Shown here: piece after piece, positions 10,952 through 21,745 of the stretch
How positions within the stretch are numbered: the first letter of the stretch is position 1
Layout of the letters: each line of letters starts with the position of its first letter
Assembly: GCA_051294375.1 (NCBI GenBank)
Contig: JBJCIZ010000207.1
Location: 68,731-132,730, forward strand
Source: Paraspadella gotoi
Taxonomy: Eukaryota > Chaetognatha
Length of the DNA stretch: 64,000 nt
Reading direction: 5' to 3'
Made by a program: the position numbers and the translations under genes
The notes under the pieces: generated by a model
The model's input: the letters and a program-made list of their open reading frames with translations, nothing else
Told to the model about the DNA's origin: nothing
The model's database searches: none

Positions 10952-12665
10952 TTACTCTTGGGTGCTTTGGGACAGCTGATGGAGAAATGCTGCCGCGATC
11001 TCGCAAAATAAACACGGTTTTCCTTTACATTGATCCAAATCTTCATGCACTTTCAGACAATTGTAACAACGACGTGGAGGATGGAGCTCATAGAGGCTTA
11101 AACGAGAAAACGTCCGGTTCGACTTTGAGTCATCACCACGATTTGTCGACCAACGTCCTCGTCCGCCACGTCCGCCATTACCACGCCCACAATGGCCGCC
11201 CCTGAACGCTGCTTTGCCGTCCTGCGCCCCAACTTTGATGGTGGAAACGTCCATCTGCTCCGACGATTGCAAATCGACGCAATTGACGGTCGCGCCTTTC
11301 GCGGCGCGATTGGTTTCGAGGCTATCGGCGTGCCTCGCCACATCAGATAAGTCTCTTCCACCTGGATGATAAGCATCTTCTACGACGCGAGCAACATTTT
11401 TATCTTTCAGTTTACAAATAAAATCGCAAATAAATTGGTTTTCGTCCCGCCCCAAAGCTTTCATTACATAAGAAAAACGTAAATAAAATTGCATAACTGT
11501 TTCGTCTTTAGTTTGTTTCATCGTTTGATATTTACTAAGACAACTATTTTGAAAATTAGGGAACAGGTGACCTCTCAGTGACAAAAAATAATCGTGCACA
11601 GAGTATACGGGTGTGAGAGATAAATGTTGCATAGTAGGTCTAAGGTTATCATCAGAATGGGCAACAACAATTGCGACTTTCATCGCCAAAGACTCACTTG
11701 GGAAAAACATGCCGATTTCTTGCTGGATGATGGACTCTTTCTGCAGGAAGGAAACGCGTCGTCCGTTTGTTTCAGCTTCGTCTTGATCTGCTTTATCGAT
11801 TTGCCGACCGAAGCTCCGTCCGGCAAGTTGATCGATGACCCCGGCGGCGCTGTGCGACGCAGCGATGCAGGAACGCACGGCATGGGAGGGGAACGGGTAG
11901 AGAAGTAGGCGGGTAAGGGAAAATAGACGAAAAAGTGAGGAGAGATGGAAAAGTGGAGGACGGAAAAAATGAGATAGTAGGGGAAGGCTTAAGGAAAAAG
12001 GAACTGAAGTCACGGGCGGGATCGGGCAGATGCCCGATGGAAAGAGCACGTCTCCCGATGCAACAGATGTCGACGAAGTCGTCGTTGGTCGGGTGATGAC
12101 GATGCTATCCTTGAAGAGACGACCCGGCGCCGTTGACGTCACCGGAATGGGCGATCGAGGACGATCCTGCTGAGAAAAAACAACATTCATGTCAATACCA
12201 TGTGTTTTCAGAATGTCACTCATCGTTTTGTCCATTACGTCTCCTATCACCCAGTCATGGGTGGTTTTACATATTAACTCTATTTTCTGCTGGACTTCAG
12301 ATTTCACTTTAACCAAATCCTCTCTTAAAGAAGCGATCATTCCATCTCTCTCTTCCATCAACTTTTCCATTCTTTCTCTCTCTCTCTCTGATGATTCTTT
12401 CGTTGATTCCTCTAACTCAACAATCCTCTCATCCTTTGATTTCCTCTCCCCAATCATCTCTCTCAAATCGTCTACCGCCTTTTTCAAACTTTGAACGTAT
12501 TCCTCATCTGTGAGAGGAACCCTTTTGCAGGTCTTCGTCGATCCACCATGATGGTCGATGTCGATCCTTCTGCAAGCCGCGCATCGATTCCTCGTTCCTA
12601 CTGATCGAGGAACGATTTTCTTTAGATCGTCCGCTGTTTGAATTGCAATGGTCTCCCATTCCCAT
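10952..12665 (-). CDS. Gag polyprotein of gypsy family 1 (longest intact frame in the window)
   Basis: An ATG at 12487 opens a 511-codon frame. The frame is open further upstream to about 12660 and there adds a Cys/His-rich segment (RCAACRR...HH...C). Domains of the 511-residue part are: a charged coiled coil at residues 1-75, a Pro/Ser-rich part at 110-190, a helical core at about 230-400, an RGG-like basic stretch at 420-450, and a zinc-knuckle-like CYNCLKVHEDLDQC near 480 with spacing CX2CX3HX5C rather than the canonical CX2CX4HX4C. It would form the particle and bind RNA. The end is probably altered by a frameshift, because a second Cys pair (CLFC) runs straight into the stop. Expression is unknown. 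Confidence 0.75.
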
Positions 12666-13004
12666 CGGTTCCCCCGATGCCATAACTAAAATAAAAACTC
12701 AAGAAAAAGGTAAGACAAGATCTGCGATAGACCTTTGAAGAAAAAATATGAAATGGCAACGAATTATTCTGGTCTAGATAATCAGCAATTTGTTATATGA
12801 AAAAATAATAAGGGCCCAATACTTTTTCTATAACTCCTTGCGTCATAATAAACCAGAGCAATCTTACTTCAAATTCGATGTCCTTTTGTTGAACCGCAAA
12901 GGCACGGAAAAATTTGGAAAAGATTGACGCGAAGCGTAATTTTGGATTTTCTCTCTTTTAATTTGCCGAAATTTAGGTAGCGACGAACGAGTATTTCCTT
13001 CGGA

Positions 13005-13042
13005 GGCTTAAAAAAAAACTTTATTCGTAACCAGCGCTGAAC
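13005..13042 (-). other. Primer-binding region of gypsy family 1, copy 2
   Basis: The plus strand ends AACCAGCGCTGAACACCA two bases before TGGAGG. This gives a minus-strand primer site starting TGGTGTTCAGCG, closely similar to 1511-1526. Confidence 0.6.
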
Positions 13043-13044
13043 AC

Positions 13045-13176
13045 CAAGTGGAGGTGGTCGAGATAAAAATGGCGAACAAAATGAGATGAATCGATTTATT
13101 GAAATCAGAAAAGCGAATGGAATCGAATTGGCTAATTGTACAAAGTGGCATTCATTTTTATACGGCGAGAGAGAGA
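13045..13176 (-). repeat. LTR-like sequence beside gypsy family 1, copy 2
   Basis: It follows the primer-binding site, begins TGGAGGTGGTCG and is repeated in inverted orientation at 4733-4865. The first six bases match the other LTR type (TGGAGG) but the rest does not. Either the family has two LTR types or a rearrangement joined foreign DNA here. Confidence 0.55.
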
Positions 13177-13177
13177 A

Positions 13178-13297
13178 TGATATTATGGATCTCATACTTT
13201 AATACATATCAAGGAGAACCATAAGGTTTATTGTGTGAAAGTTATAGATAACTTCGATAAGGAATGCCTGCACAGGAAGGCGAAAAAGAGATGGATA
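13178..13297 (+). repeat. Inverted repeat arm (partner 15705-15824)
   Basis: About 120 bp whose reverse complement matches 15705-15824 with few differences. The outer end reads ATGATATTA-GGATCTCATAC on both sides, so the arms point at each other like terminal inverted repeats. Confidence 0.8.
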
Positions 13298-14700
13298 AAC
13301 TATATCAGCTTGTAATTGAACAATGTACTTTTGCTTAATCCTTTTCTCGGTACCATAATTCTCCTTGAAAAGAGAGAAAGAAAGAGAGAGAGAGAGCGAC
13401 AGAGAGAGATATATATATATACTGACTGACTGGTTCTCCCTTCTCATAGTTTTTAAACTCCTGGTCCTCCTAGACGTAGCAAATTAATAAAAATTCAAAA
13501 ACCATTAAAACCGGATCTGCTTATCACAGATTCCAGCTCTATAATCCATAGTCTGGTCGGTCAATCTCTTAAATGACAAAAGCAACGACGATTATGGCGA
13601 CGACGACTATGATACCAAAGATTCTGATAAATTGATTGATTGATTGTTGATTGATTAACTGATCAGATCCAGCGTTGTTTGCGCAAACCTGTTTGTTTTT
13701 ATATCTTTTCGTCTTTTCGTCATGACTAAAGTAACGATGACCATGATGACGACAATGATTGATTGATTGATAAAAGAATTGATAAGTTTATTAATTGATT
13801 GATTGATTGATTAATTGAATAATTAATACAGCTAGCATTTACAAAAATAAAAAAAGCATAATCAAATAGTGAAACAGGTTTTCAGTTTTTCCACTTAAAC
13901 TTACTAAATCAAGAAAAAAACAAACAAAAGAAAAATATAACATGAACGGATATAGAAAAAAGAGAAAGAAAGAAAGAAAGATATAAAAAGAAAGAAAGAA
14001 AAAAAGAAAGAAAGAAATATATAAAAAAAGAGAAAAAGAAAGAAAGAAAGAAGAAGAAGAAGAACGAAAAAAATGAAAAAGAAAAAAGGGGGAAATATAA
14101 AGGAGAAAAATAAATAAAGAGAGAAAGAAAGTTAAAAATGAAAATTAGAAAAGTAAAAAAGGTTACAAAAATAGAAGATAAAGAAAGAAAAAAAGTGAAA
14201 ATATTCATAAAGGAACAGATAAAACCTTAGAAAAAAAAAGATTAAATATGTCATTCAGTCAATTTACACGGCTTTTGTTGTTTCTATTATGCTATATAAT
14301 ATGACAATACATTATCTTATACTGTAATAAAAATATATATAATATACAGTAATAAAAATATATCCAGAATTAAATAAACATATTAATTTTGTTTATAGAA
14401 AGGTTACCCATGACTTTGCAATATGAAAAGTATATTTTGGAGCAGATACACTAAACAACATCAATGTATCCTAATTACTACTTTTTTTTATATATGAATT
14501 TATCCTAATGGAGAAGATGCAACAATATTTAAAAAATATATATTTAAAAAACAATAAAAAATAGGAATTAAATATTTAAAAAAATAAAACAATCATTTTT
14601 TTTCTTGGACCACTGATTTTCTATTGCATAGTACTCTTAAATTTGTTGTCATACACAGCTCATGTGAATTGCAAAAAACAAATTTTTTTAAAAATTATAT
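13298..14700. other. Gene-free repeat-rich stretch
   Basis: Contains a GA tract (13383-13418), an (ATTG)n-like segment (13620-13815), an AAAG-rich tract (13960-14210) and AT-rich DNA. The part 13495-13700 belongs to a dispersed family that recurs near 54980-55920 and 60555-60600. No coding sequence is supported; the long minus frame at 13909-14208 is purely low complexity. Confidence 0.6.
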
Positions 14701-14718
14701 TTAATTTTTTGGATTCTT

Positions 14719-14776
14719 AGATTTGGGAGACGGTTTAAATAAATTGTTTCCAATCCTTAAACCGTCTCCCAAATCT
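14719..14776. repeat. Perfect 20-bp inverted repeat (hairpin)
   Basis: Arms 14719-14738 and 14757-14776 are exact reverse complements, AGATTTGGGAGACGGTTTAA on the left, with an 18-base spacer. Any transcript could form a stable stem with no mismatches. Confidence 0.9.
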
Positions 14777-14808
14777 ATAACACAACCAAAAAAAGGATTT
14801 TCACATAA

Positions 14809-14886
14809 TGATTCTTAATCTTATAAGAATCTTAATAATATAATGATTCTTATATAATAATTCTTAATCTTATAAGAATCTTATAT
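14809..14886. repeat. Two copies of a palindromic ATTCTTA..TAAGAAT unit
   Basis: GATTCTTAATCTTATAAGAA appears near 14811 and in nearly the same form near 14862. Each copy is itself an imperfect palindrome. Confidence 0.7.
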
Positions 14887-15011
14887 TAATATTTTTTAAA
14901 AAAGCTGAAAAGTTTCTGTGACAATTTTTTCCCCTCATGGTATTGGTCAATCTAATATTTCAGTAATGACCAGGATTTTTTGAATGAGTTTCACTGGCGC
15001 TAAATAATGTT

Positions 15012-15231
15012 AGCGTCATCCACTGCAGAAAGTATTATCGTTCCAGAAGGCATTATATGCAGTTGTATATCGAAAGAGTTAAGGGTCGCCTAGTTGATGA
15101 AGCAATGCGTCTTGCTCAAAAGTGTTGGAAACATCATGGCGCTGCTCTCCACCCAGATGAACAAGTTGAAAGGCGTGGGAAAAAATCTCACAATCGGTCA
15201 TGTGAAAACCTAATTAAAAATAGATTTACGT
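15012..15231 (+). pseudogene. Unrecognised coding-like fragment
   Basis: One plus frame stays open for about 72 codons in otherwise stop-rich DNA and ends in TAG at 15229-15231. It includes QLYIERVKGRLVDEAMRLAQ followed by a Cys/His/Lys-rich part. The composition is protein-like, with mixed charge and no low complexity. An in-frame ATG occurs at 15058. A piece just upstream in another frame reads DQDFLNEFHWR, so the frame may have shifted. I do not recognise the family; a decayed transposase or a captured host exon are both possible. Confidence 0.3.
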
Positions 15232-15274
15232 AGAATCTTGATTGATTTGGATGACATAATACAACCGTTTATTA

Positions 15275-15472
15275 GTTGCGCTGCGAGGACAAGCGGAGTA
15301 ACTCAATTAGTCACTTTTAGTCGGTCTGTCTGTCGTTCAGTATATCTGTGTCGGTCTGTCGCACTTATAATAAAAATACATATAATTTGCTTATAGTTGC
15401 TCATTTGTTAAGACAAGAAAAAACTTCAAATCTAAGGTACTGCTAGGGCCGCCTTCAGAAAATCCTAAAACT
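15275..15472 (+). repeat. Dispersed repeat, copy at 56560-56742
   Basis: Shares the ordered landmarks AGTCACTTTT-AGTCGGTC-TGTC, TTGCTTATA, GTTGCTCATTTGTTAAGA and AAATCCTAAAACTATAAA with 56560-56742 in the same orientation. It is about 190 bp with roughly a quarter of positions changed. Confidence 0.75.
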
Positions 15473-17099
15473 ATAAAGAATAAAAGATGGTATTCCGATT
15501 CCGTACATGTCATAAATACCCAGGCTAAGAAAGTTATTGTAGTCATGTCATGTCACGTGAAAATAAAGTCACTGCGGCGCAACACATTGGATGAACCGTT
15601 TTCTTTGATGCTTTTTTGTCAACTGAATTGTGTTTTACATAATAATTTTGGACAATCTAATAAAAGTCTTTTATCGCGTCATTAAAATAGAAAACATTGA
15701 TTGATCTCTTTTTCGCCTTCCTGTGCAGTCATTCCTTATTGAATTTATCTATAACTTTCACACAATAAACCTTATGGTTCTCCTTGATATGTATTAAAGT
15801 ATGAGATCCGTAATATCATTGGAACGGTTTTTATTAAAGTTTGAATTAAGGGTGTTTTTCTGTATTTTTTAAGGTTTCAAAGGGTTATATTTCATAATAT
15901 AGTAGTCATATTTAAAAAAAAATTATATATTTGTAATCAGTGCACCGAGAACCGTTGGTTGGCATAATTACTATTTTTAAAAAAACATTTTTTTAAAAAA
16001 ATGCATAATTTCATATTTTGTTGAAAATAAATTTTGGATTAAAGAATAACAAATATTTTATTTTATGCATTGCATGTCATTGGTACATCAGTTAGCTATT
16101 ATTTGAAATAATTTTTTTTTAAATTATCATAAGACTGAATATACAATATTATAAAAAAATATATAGCTACTTTATGCAAATGAGTTTTAACAAAGCTGTA
16201 TTTGATCATTTTGTTTTACCACTGGTTTAGGCAACCCCTCCCGGTTATAAAACCATAATATAAGAGTATTTACTACCATATTTTTTTTACAGTATGCAAA
16301 TTAGTTTTTTGTCCAAAAAAATGCCCCATCACTATTTTTTTTTCAAAGTGGCTCAAACTCTTATGGGGAATAAACCTCCCTCAGGTCTAACCTGTATTCG
16401 ATTTTCAGCTGATTTCCAGCATTTACAACAAAGTTACAGCTTCCCTGGACTTTTCCAGGTTTTTCAAAACCGATATTATATATGTACTGTAAGGGTAAGT
16501 CTCAGAAAAAACCGAAAAAGAATCTTTCAAATAAGAAAAATATTGGAATAGTACAGAAATCAATATTTCTTTTTATTGTTGCGCAAAAAACTAGGCTTTC
16601 CTCGCAAAACCTCTGGTTACAGGAGATGCAAATTGGTTTTCTCTCAACAAATTGATCATTATTGATTCCCAAAAATGATGCGCAAAAATGCGCCAGCAGC
16701 AGTTCTGGCGATAGTCATTTTATATCATCTTTCCTATTGTATATTAAGGCCTATGAATCATCAATATGTATGAAACTGATATAATATATTTATTATGATC
16801 TTAAGATTTATCATGCCTTTTTTCTGCATACAACAATTCTTCTTTTTTTTTAACTAAGTTCAAATATAAACCTTAAGGACCATTGTTGATCCACAATTTC
16901 TGATACTTTTAATAAAATTGGTCCACTGACTTTTACCTGGTGTATCTTTGTTTTTTTTTATCTATGATTTGAGATTTATTTTCAGTATTCGTTTTTTCTT
17001 TGATTTTAAAGAATAAAAACCGAAAAGTAATTGACTTAGAATCGGAGATTGTATAAAAATAAAAGAGAAAAGAAAAGGGAGGAAAGGAAAAGAGATGAG
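15473..17099. other. AT-rich gene-free stretch
   Basis: Apart from the inverted repeat arm at 15705-15824, I see nothing but AT-rich DNA. The plus frame at 16294-16551 has no recognisable domain. Confidence 0.5.
15705..15824 (-). repeat. Inverted repeat arm (partner 13178-13297)
   Basis: Reverse complement of 13178-13297, sharing CGCCTTCCTGTGCA and the string from AACTTTCACACAATAAACC to GTATGAGATCC. Together the arms bound a 2.65-kb segment with no recognisable transposase. Confidence 0.8.
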
Positions 17100-17104
17100 G
17101 GGAT

Positions 17105-18310
17105 AAAGTGGCGCAGTTTTACGTCAATTAACGCCATTCTACGCCAAAGCATCTTAATAGCTTTATTTGGAAAATGAAAAAAAGTTTTTACGCCACAAAA
17201 TTAAATGATATTATGGTTTTCTGTTTATTTTACGCCATGCTACGCCAAACCTGTATAAAAAAGGCCGGAATAAAAAATAATTTAAATCAACTTTACTGAG
17301 TAGTTTTTACTAGAAAATAAACAAAAAGTCTACGCCAACAGAATTAGATTGAGGATTTTACCGTAACGCCGTGAGCGAGCTAGTGTTTCTGACTTGCTAT
17401 TTATTTATAGAGATTCGAAGAATGTAAATTTAGTAATATTTATTGTAGTAGACATAACATGAGCGTGAGACGTGAAGCAAGTAGAGGGAGACAATAAAGC
17501 AAGTCGAAGGGAGACTATTTCTAAAGATACCAAAAAAAAGAACTTATTAAAAATAGTCAACTTTAAGCTTAACCATAAAATTACAAAATATCTTTTAAAT
17601 GCTTACCGACTGTCACGAATCATTGGTAACTTATCCTCTTAGTTTTAGGTAAGCACATCTCTTTTATATCTTTGGTTAAGGTACAATCTAAGGACTAACC
17701 AATCAGAGAGCGAGTTTTAAAATACTTGATCAATCAGATACTTCGTAAGCAACAAAAATACGAATTCATAATAAAAAAGCATCCATAAACAAGACCGAGA
17801 GACTATCTCGTAACAAATAAAAATTTAACATAGATAATATTTATATTGTTTTTTGTTAATTTTACGCCATTCTAAGCCACATCTGTATAAAAAAGGCCGG
17901 ATTAATCTTTAAAACCACTTAACCGAATAGCTTTTACTAGAAAATAATCGGAAAGTCTTTACGCCACATCATGATATCATATTAAACGGTTTTACCTTCA
18001 TTTTACGCCACAATTCTTTTCCAAATTTAAATATAAACATTTACACTTATTTAACATGATATATTTTAAAATTTTTTTGGGAAAAATTATTAACGCCACA
18101 TATGCAACTCGTAAATAATACGTTTTGGCGTAGTTTTTACGCCACCAGCGCCAACAAACACGTAAAAAAAAAGAAATCAAATCTGAATCCAATACTACTA
18201 TGTATTTTTAATAAAAAAATAGCGTTTTCCAAAATTTTGGTTGAATATCCTTGACAGCAGTAAGGAGGCAGAAAAGTTACTTCTAATTGACGTAAATCAG
18301 TTGGCGTAAA
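17105..18310. repeat. Cluster of TACGCCA motifs with a diverged direct repeat
   Basis: The heptamer ACGCCA/TGGCGT recurs more than a dozen times over 1.2 kb, mostly preceded by TTTT. Blocks near 17205-17385 and 17840-18000 are diverged direct copies, sharing TTTTACGCCAT, TGTATAAAAAAGGCCGGA and TTTTACTAGAAAATAA in that order. No ORF covers the block. Confidence 0.75.
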
Positions 18311-18330
18311 TAAAATATTTAAAAGTCAAA

Positions 18331-19190
18331 CTTGGAATTAACGATTAAAGTACACTTCGATAGGCTTAATATAAGGTTTAAAACCATCGAATGAAGAAAA
18401 TCAGTATTTTTAAAATTTTTGTGCAATACCCTACCTTTTTGGAAATATTAAGATTTTATGAGAAGAACCTCTAAAGTTTTCAAGAATTACTCTGGTTAAG
18501 CTATCCGAATATGCCATTATATAATTTTTCCGATTTTAATGTTCACTTCGATCATAGTGCTACGCCTTAATGGGGAATCACTAACATTCTAATTAAATAT
18601 AATGATTGATATTATAACGCATTTGATGTGTTCGGGATTTCATCCGCAACGATCCGCAAAATGAGTAGTGCCAAAATGATTTTTAAAAAAATGGAATTGT
18701 ATCATAAAGTGCCAAGAATATAGCTCGACAAAGTGAGTTCAAAATAAGGAAAACCCCTATATGTCCGGAGGAACTGACTTTTGAAAACTGATATTGTACA
18801 AGAGGTTTCTTATGATACGTACTTGCTCATAGATTAAAAGTATAAATATTATTGTAAGATGTACTACCCTTTTTCCTAAATCGATAATAGTGGTGTCTCG
18901 TCGGTCGGGATGAAGATCGACAGAAACGACGACGATAATTTTAAATTTTGAACGAATGAGGAAGCACAGTTGTAAAAATATTGATTAGAAATTTGACATC
19001 AAATGTTTTCTTTAACTTGTAAACTTCAAATTATAATTTAACTCAAATTTTATTTTGATACCTCCATCTTTATCAAAAATTAGTAGTTAAAAACACGTTA
19101 GTACTATAAACTTCCTCGCTTAACTGATTGAATCAAATTGCTCTTTGAACTTTTGTTTTACCGTATTTGAGAGCCAAAAAAATTAAATAA
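18331..19190. other. AT-rich gene-free stretch
   Basis: No coding frame, RNA gene or repeat family recognised. Confidence 0.5.
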
Positions 19191-19194
19191 AGCT

Positions 19195-19345
19195 AAAAAA
19201 AATGCGCGGTTTAAAGCGCGATTTTTGCGATCGTTTTTTTGTCATAACTTTTGAACGGATTATCCGATTTTAATGAAATTTTTCATGCAGATAATATTCA
19301 AAATTTCCTATCGATTGGTGCCCAATTCATTGAAAAATACTTAAT
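19195..19345 (+). repeat. Diverged repeat left of the hevein-like gene
   Basis: Contains CGCGGTTT, CGTTTTTTTG, CCGATTTTAATGAAATTTT and CTATCGATTGGTGCC in order. The reverse complement of 20285-20425 carries the same ordered landmarks, so the two are inverted copies. Confidence 0.6.
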
Positions 19346-19514
19346 GGTTTAGAAACGATGCTCACCCCCATAGGAAAGAATAAAAAATAAAAATTGACTT
19401 GTGAAACATGATTTTTGTTTTTTCTATTTCAACTGATTTTTACTTGAATGATTCCATCAAAATTTTGATTTGTATCTTCGATCTTAATTATGTTATTAAA
19501 TTTTTTTTCCCTAG

Positions 19515-19877
19515 TTGACTTTCCTATCATATATGATGTTGTTGTTGTTATTGGCGATGTTGTCAACGACGACGGCGCCCACGGCTTACGAAGACCTGCA
19601 CCAGACGCTAAAGGCTGCGTCAAAGACGGCCGATTGGAAAGAGATGCTACGATCAGGAACAGGAGCGAAGGAGGGTGCCTATGACACAGGCAAGGTCGCC
19701 AAAATCTACCACCATCCATTGGAGGCTTTCGTCAAAACCACGCCGACCGCTTACTTTGACAACAGCGGCACCTGCAGCATCGTCCTCGGTTGTGACCCCA
19801 GAGGGGATAGGCCTTGCTGCTCGCCCTTCGGATTTTGTGGCAACACGAACGAGCACTGCATCTGCCCCTTGACAAAG
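19515..19877 (+). CDS. Hevein-like secreted protein, exon 1
   Basis: A strong acceptor (TTTTTTTTCCCTAG) precedes 19515. I favour the ATG at 19533, which opens a typical signal peptide, MMLLLLLAMLSTTTAPTA. After about 65 residues of linker comes a Cys-rich block, TCSIVLGCDPRGDRPCCS followed by PFGFCGNTNEHC, which matches the hevein/type 1 chitin-binding pattern (CC-S-x-x-GFCG). The exon ends ...LTK before GTGGGG and is phase 0. The product is probably secreted and may bind chitin or other N-acetylglucosamine polymers; that is a family inference. The gene is much richer in GC than its flanks, as expected for a conserved gene. A start at TTG 19515 is unlikely. Confidence 0.65.
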
Positions 19878-19982
19878 GTGGGGAGTGAGGAGTGAGGATT
19901 GAGAACTGGTCCCCCGTGGGTCAGTGGTAAGGGAAATAAGTAGTGACTAACTAGTAACAAAAACCACCACCCCACATCTCAG

Positions 19983-20129
19983 GTGGACGACAACACGCCT
20001 CCCCGCGCATGCATCGACTACAGCAAGAACGTCACCTCCGTCTTCCCTAAGGGTTACGTCTCCTCGTGGCTTAGCGGCGCAGGCAACGACCTCCCGATTC
20101 GCCTCTTCTGGAAATTTTCGCGGCTGCAG
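19983..20129 (+). CDS. Hevein-like secreted protein, exon 2
   Basis: A 105-base intron (19878-19982) with GT...CAG ends precedes this 49-codon open block. The junction keeps the frame: exon 1 ends at a complete codon and exon 2 continues VDDNTPPRACIDYSKN. The Cys-x-Asp-Tyr after the hevein block is a common end for invertebrate domains of this kind. The rest, including GNDLPIRLFWKFSRLQ, I do not recognise. It ends in CTGCAG followed by GTCTGA, which could be a donor to a further exon or a short readthrough to a stop at 20131-20135. Later exons may lie in or beyond the 978-base gap, so the gene is incomplete here. Confidence 0.55.
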
Positions 20130-20284
20130 GTCTGAAAGGGGTGGCACAGTGATCTAATTGGCTTTAATTAGAGATGCGCATCGTTCGAGTCGAAGTTCCG
20201 ATCACGATTCCTTTATATTTCACTTCTATTCAAAATTGCAGTCAAGGCCAAAACAAATGATATCAATATGTAGCAAGACCACTA

Positions 20285-20425
20285 TCTTTTATTTCTCGTG
20301 CCTCGTTTTCAATAAATTTGGTATCGATCGATAGCAAATTTCCTCAAGTTTCTTAGTTTAAAATTTCATTAAAATCGGTCCACGCAAAAAAACGAACCAA
20401 AAAAGCCGCGTTCCGGGGATCACCT
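20285..20425 (-). repeat. Diverged repeat right of the hevein-like gene
   Basis: Inverted relative of 19195-19345, with AATTTCATTAAAATCGG and GGTATCGATCGATAG among the shared landmarks. Confidence 0.6.
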
Positions 20426-20767
20426 TTCGCTGCGAAACGATCGAAAAAGTGAGCCAAATAGAAAACGAAAAACTACGGAGCTGAACACGGAAAAAAATTG
20501 ATATAAAAGATGATAATAGCTTATTTTTACCGCGATTTTGAAGTTCGTTATTTGTTTTTCGCTTCTTATGAGCGACGTAAACGTGTAATAGTATAATTAT
20601 TAGACTTACTAAAAATCATTACATAAACAAGATGAAATTTCACGACTCATTTTAATAGGGGTAGCCCCACTCAATGGGGTGAGTCAAAAATTTAGAATGA
20701 TTACATGCTCAAACGAAAATTTATATGTTTTGAAGTATACTTTCAATGGACAAAACATTTCTTATGT
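20426..20767. other. AT-rich sequence before the gap
   Basis: No gene or recognisable element seen. It may be an intron of the hevein-like gene. Confidence 0.4.
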
Positions 20768-21745
20768 NNNNNNNNNNNNNNNNNNNNNNNNNNNNNNNNN
20801 NNNNNNNNNNNNNNNNNNNNNNNNNNNNNNNNNNNNNNNNNNNNNNNNNNNNNNNNNNNNNNNNNNNNNNNNNNNNNNNNNNNNNNNNNNNNNNNNNNNN
20901 NNNNNNNNNNNNNNNNNNNNNNNNNNNNNNNNNNNNNNNNNNNNNNNNNNNNNNNNNNNNNNNNNNNNNNNNNNNNNNNNNNNNNNNNNNNNNNNNNNNN
21001 NNNNNNNNNNNNNNNNNNNNNNNNNNNNNNNNNNNNNNNNNNNNNNNNNNNNNNNNNNNNNNNNNNNNNNNNNNNNNNNNNNNNNNNNNNNNNNNNNNNN
21101 NNNNNNNNNNNNNNNNNNNNNNNNNNNNNNNNNNNNNNNNNNNNNNNNNNNNNNNNNNNNNNNNNNNNNNNNNNNNNNNNNNNNNNNNNNNNNNNNNNNN
21201 NNNNNNNNNNNNNNNNNNNNNNNNNNNNNNNNNNNNNNNNNNNNNNNNNNNNNNNNNNNNNNNNNNNNNNNNNNNNNNNNNNNNNNNNNNNNNNNNNNNN
21301 NNNNNNNNNNNNNNNNNNNNNNNNNNNNNNNNNNNNNNNNNNNNNNNNNNNNNNNNNNNNNNNNNNNNNNNNNNNNNNNNNNNNNNNNNNNNNNNNNNNN
21401 NNNNNNNNNNNNNNNNNNNNNNNNNNNNNNNNNNNNNNNNNNNNNNNNNNNNNNNNNNNNNNNNNNNNNNNNNNNNNNNNNNNNNNNNNNNNNNNNNNNN
21501 NNNNNNNNNNNNNNNNNNNNNNNNNNNNNNNNNNNNNNNNNNNNNNNNNNNNNNNNNNNNNNNNNNNNNNNNNNNNNNNNNNNNNNNNNNNNNNNNNNNN
21601 NNNNNNNNNNNNNNNNNNNNNNNNNNNNNNNNNNNNNNNNNNNNNNNNNNNNNNNNNNNNNNNNNNNNNNNNNNNNNNNNNNNNNNNNNNNNNNNNNNNN
21701 NNNNNNNNNNNNNNNNNNNNNNNNNNNNNNNNNNNNNNNNNNNNN
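20768..21745. other. Assembly gap (978 N)
   Basis: Undetermined bases. Any downstream exon of the hevein-like gene could be hidden here. Confidence 1.

Larger units (their letters stand above)
6215..13044 (-). mobile_element. Ty3/gypsy-like LTR retrotransposon, family 1, degenerate
   Basis: Read from 13044 down to 6215, the order is primer-binding site, gag, aspartic protease, reverse transcriptase, RNase H, integrase. This is the Ty3/gypsy order, with integrase last. Every pol domain is split over several frames by indels, so the copy cannot be autonomous. The 5' flank at 13045 is an LTR-like sequence different from the LTR beside gag copy 1, although the two gag genes are close relatives. 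No 3' LTR is evident. Confidence 0.85.

Noticed and set aside
13909-14208. 99-codon Phe/Ser/Leu-rich frame on the minus strand
   Set aside because: It is a translation of the AAAG/GA-rich tract and lacks any protein-like features.
16294-16551. 85-codon plus frame
   Set aside because: No recognisable motif, AT-rich composition and no splice or start context.
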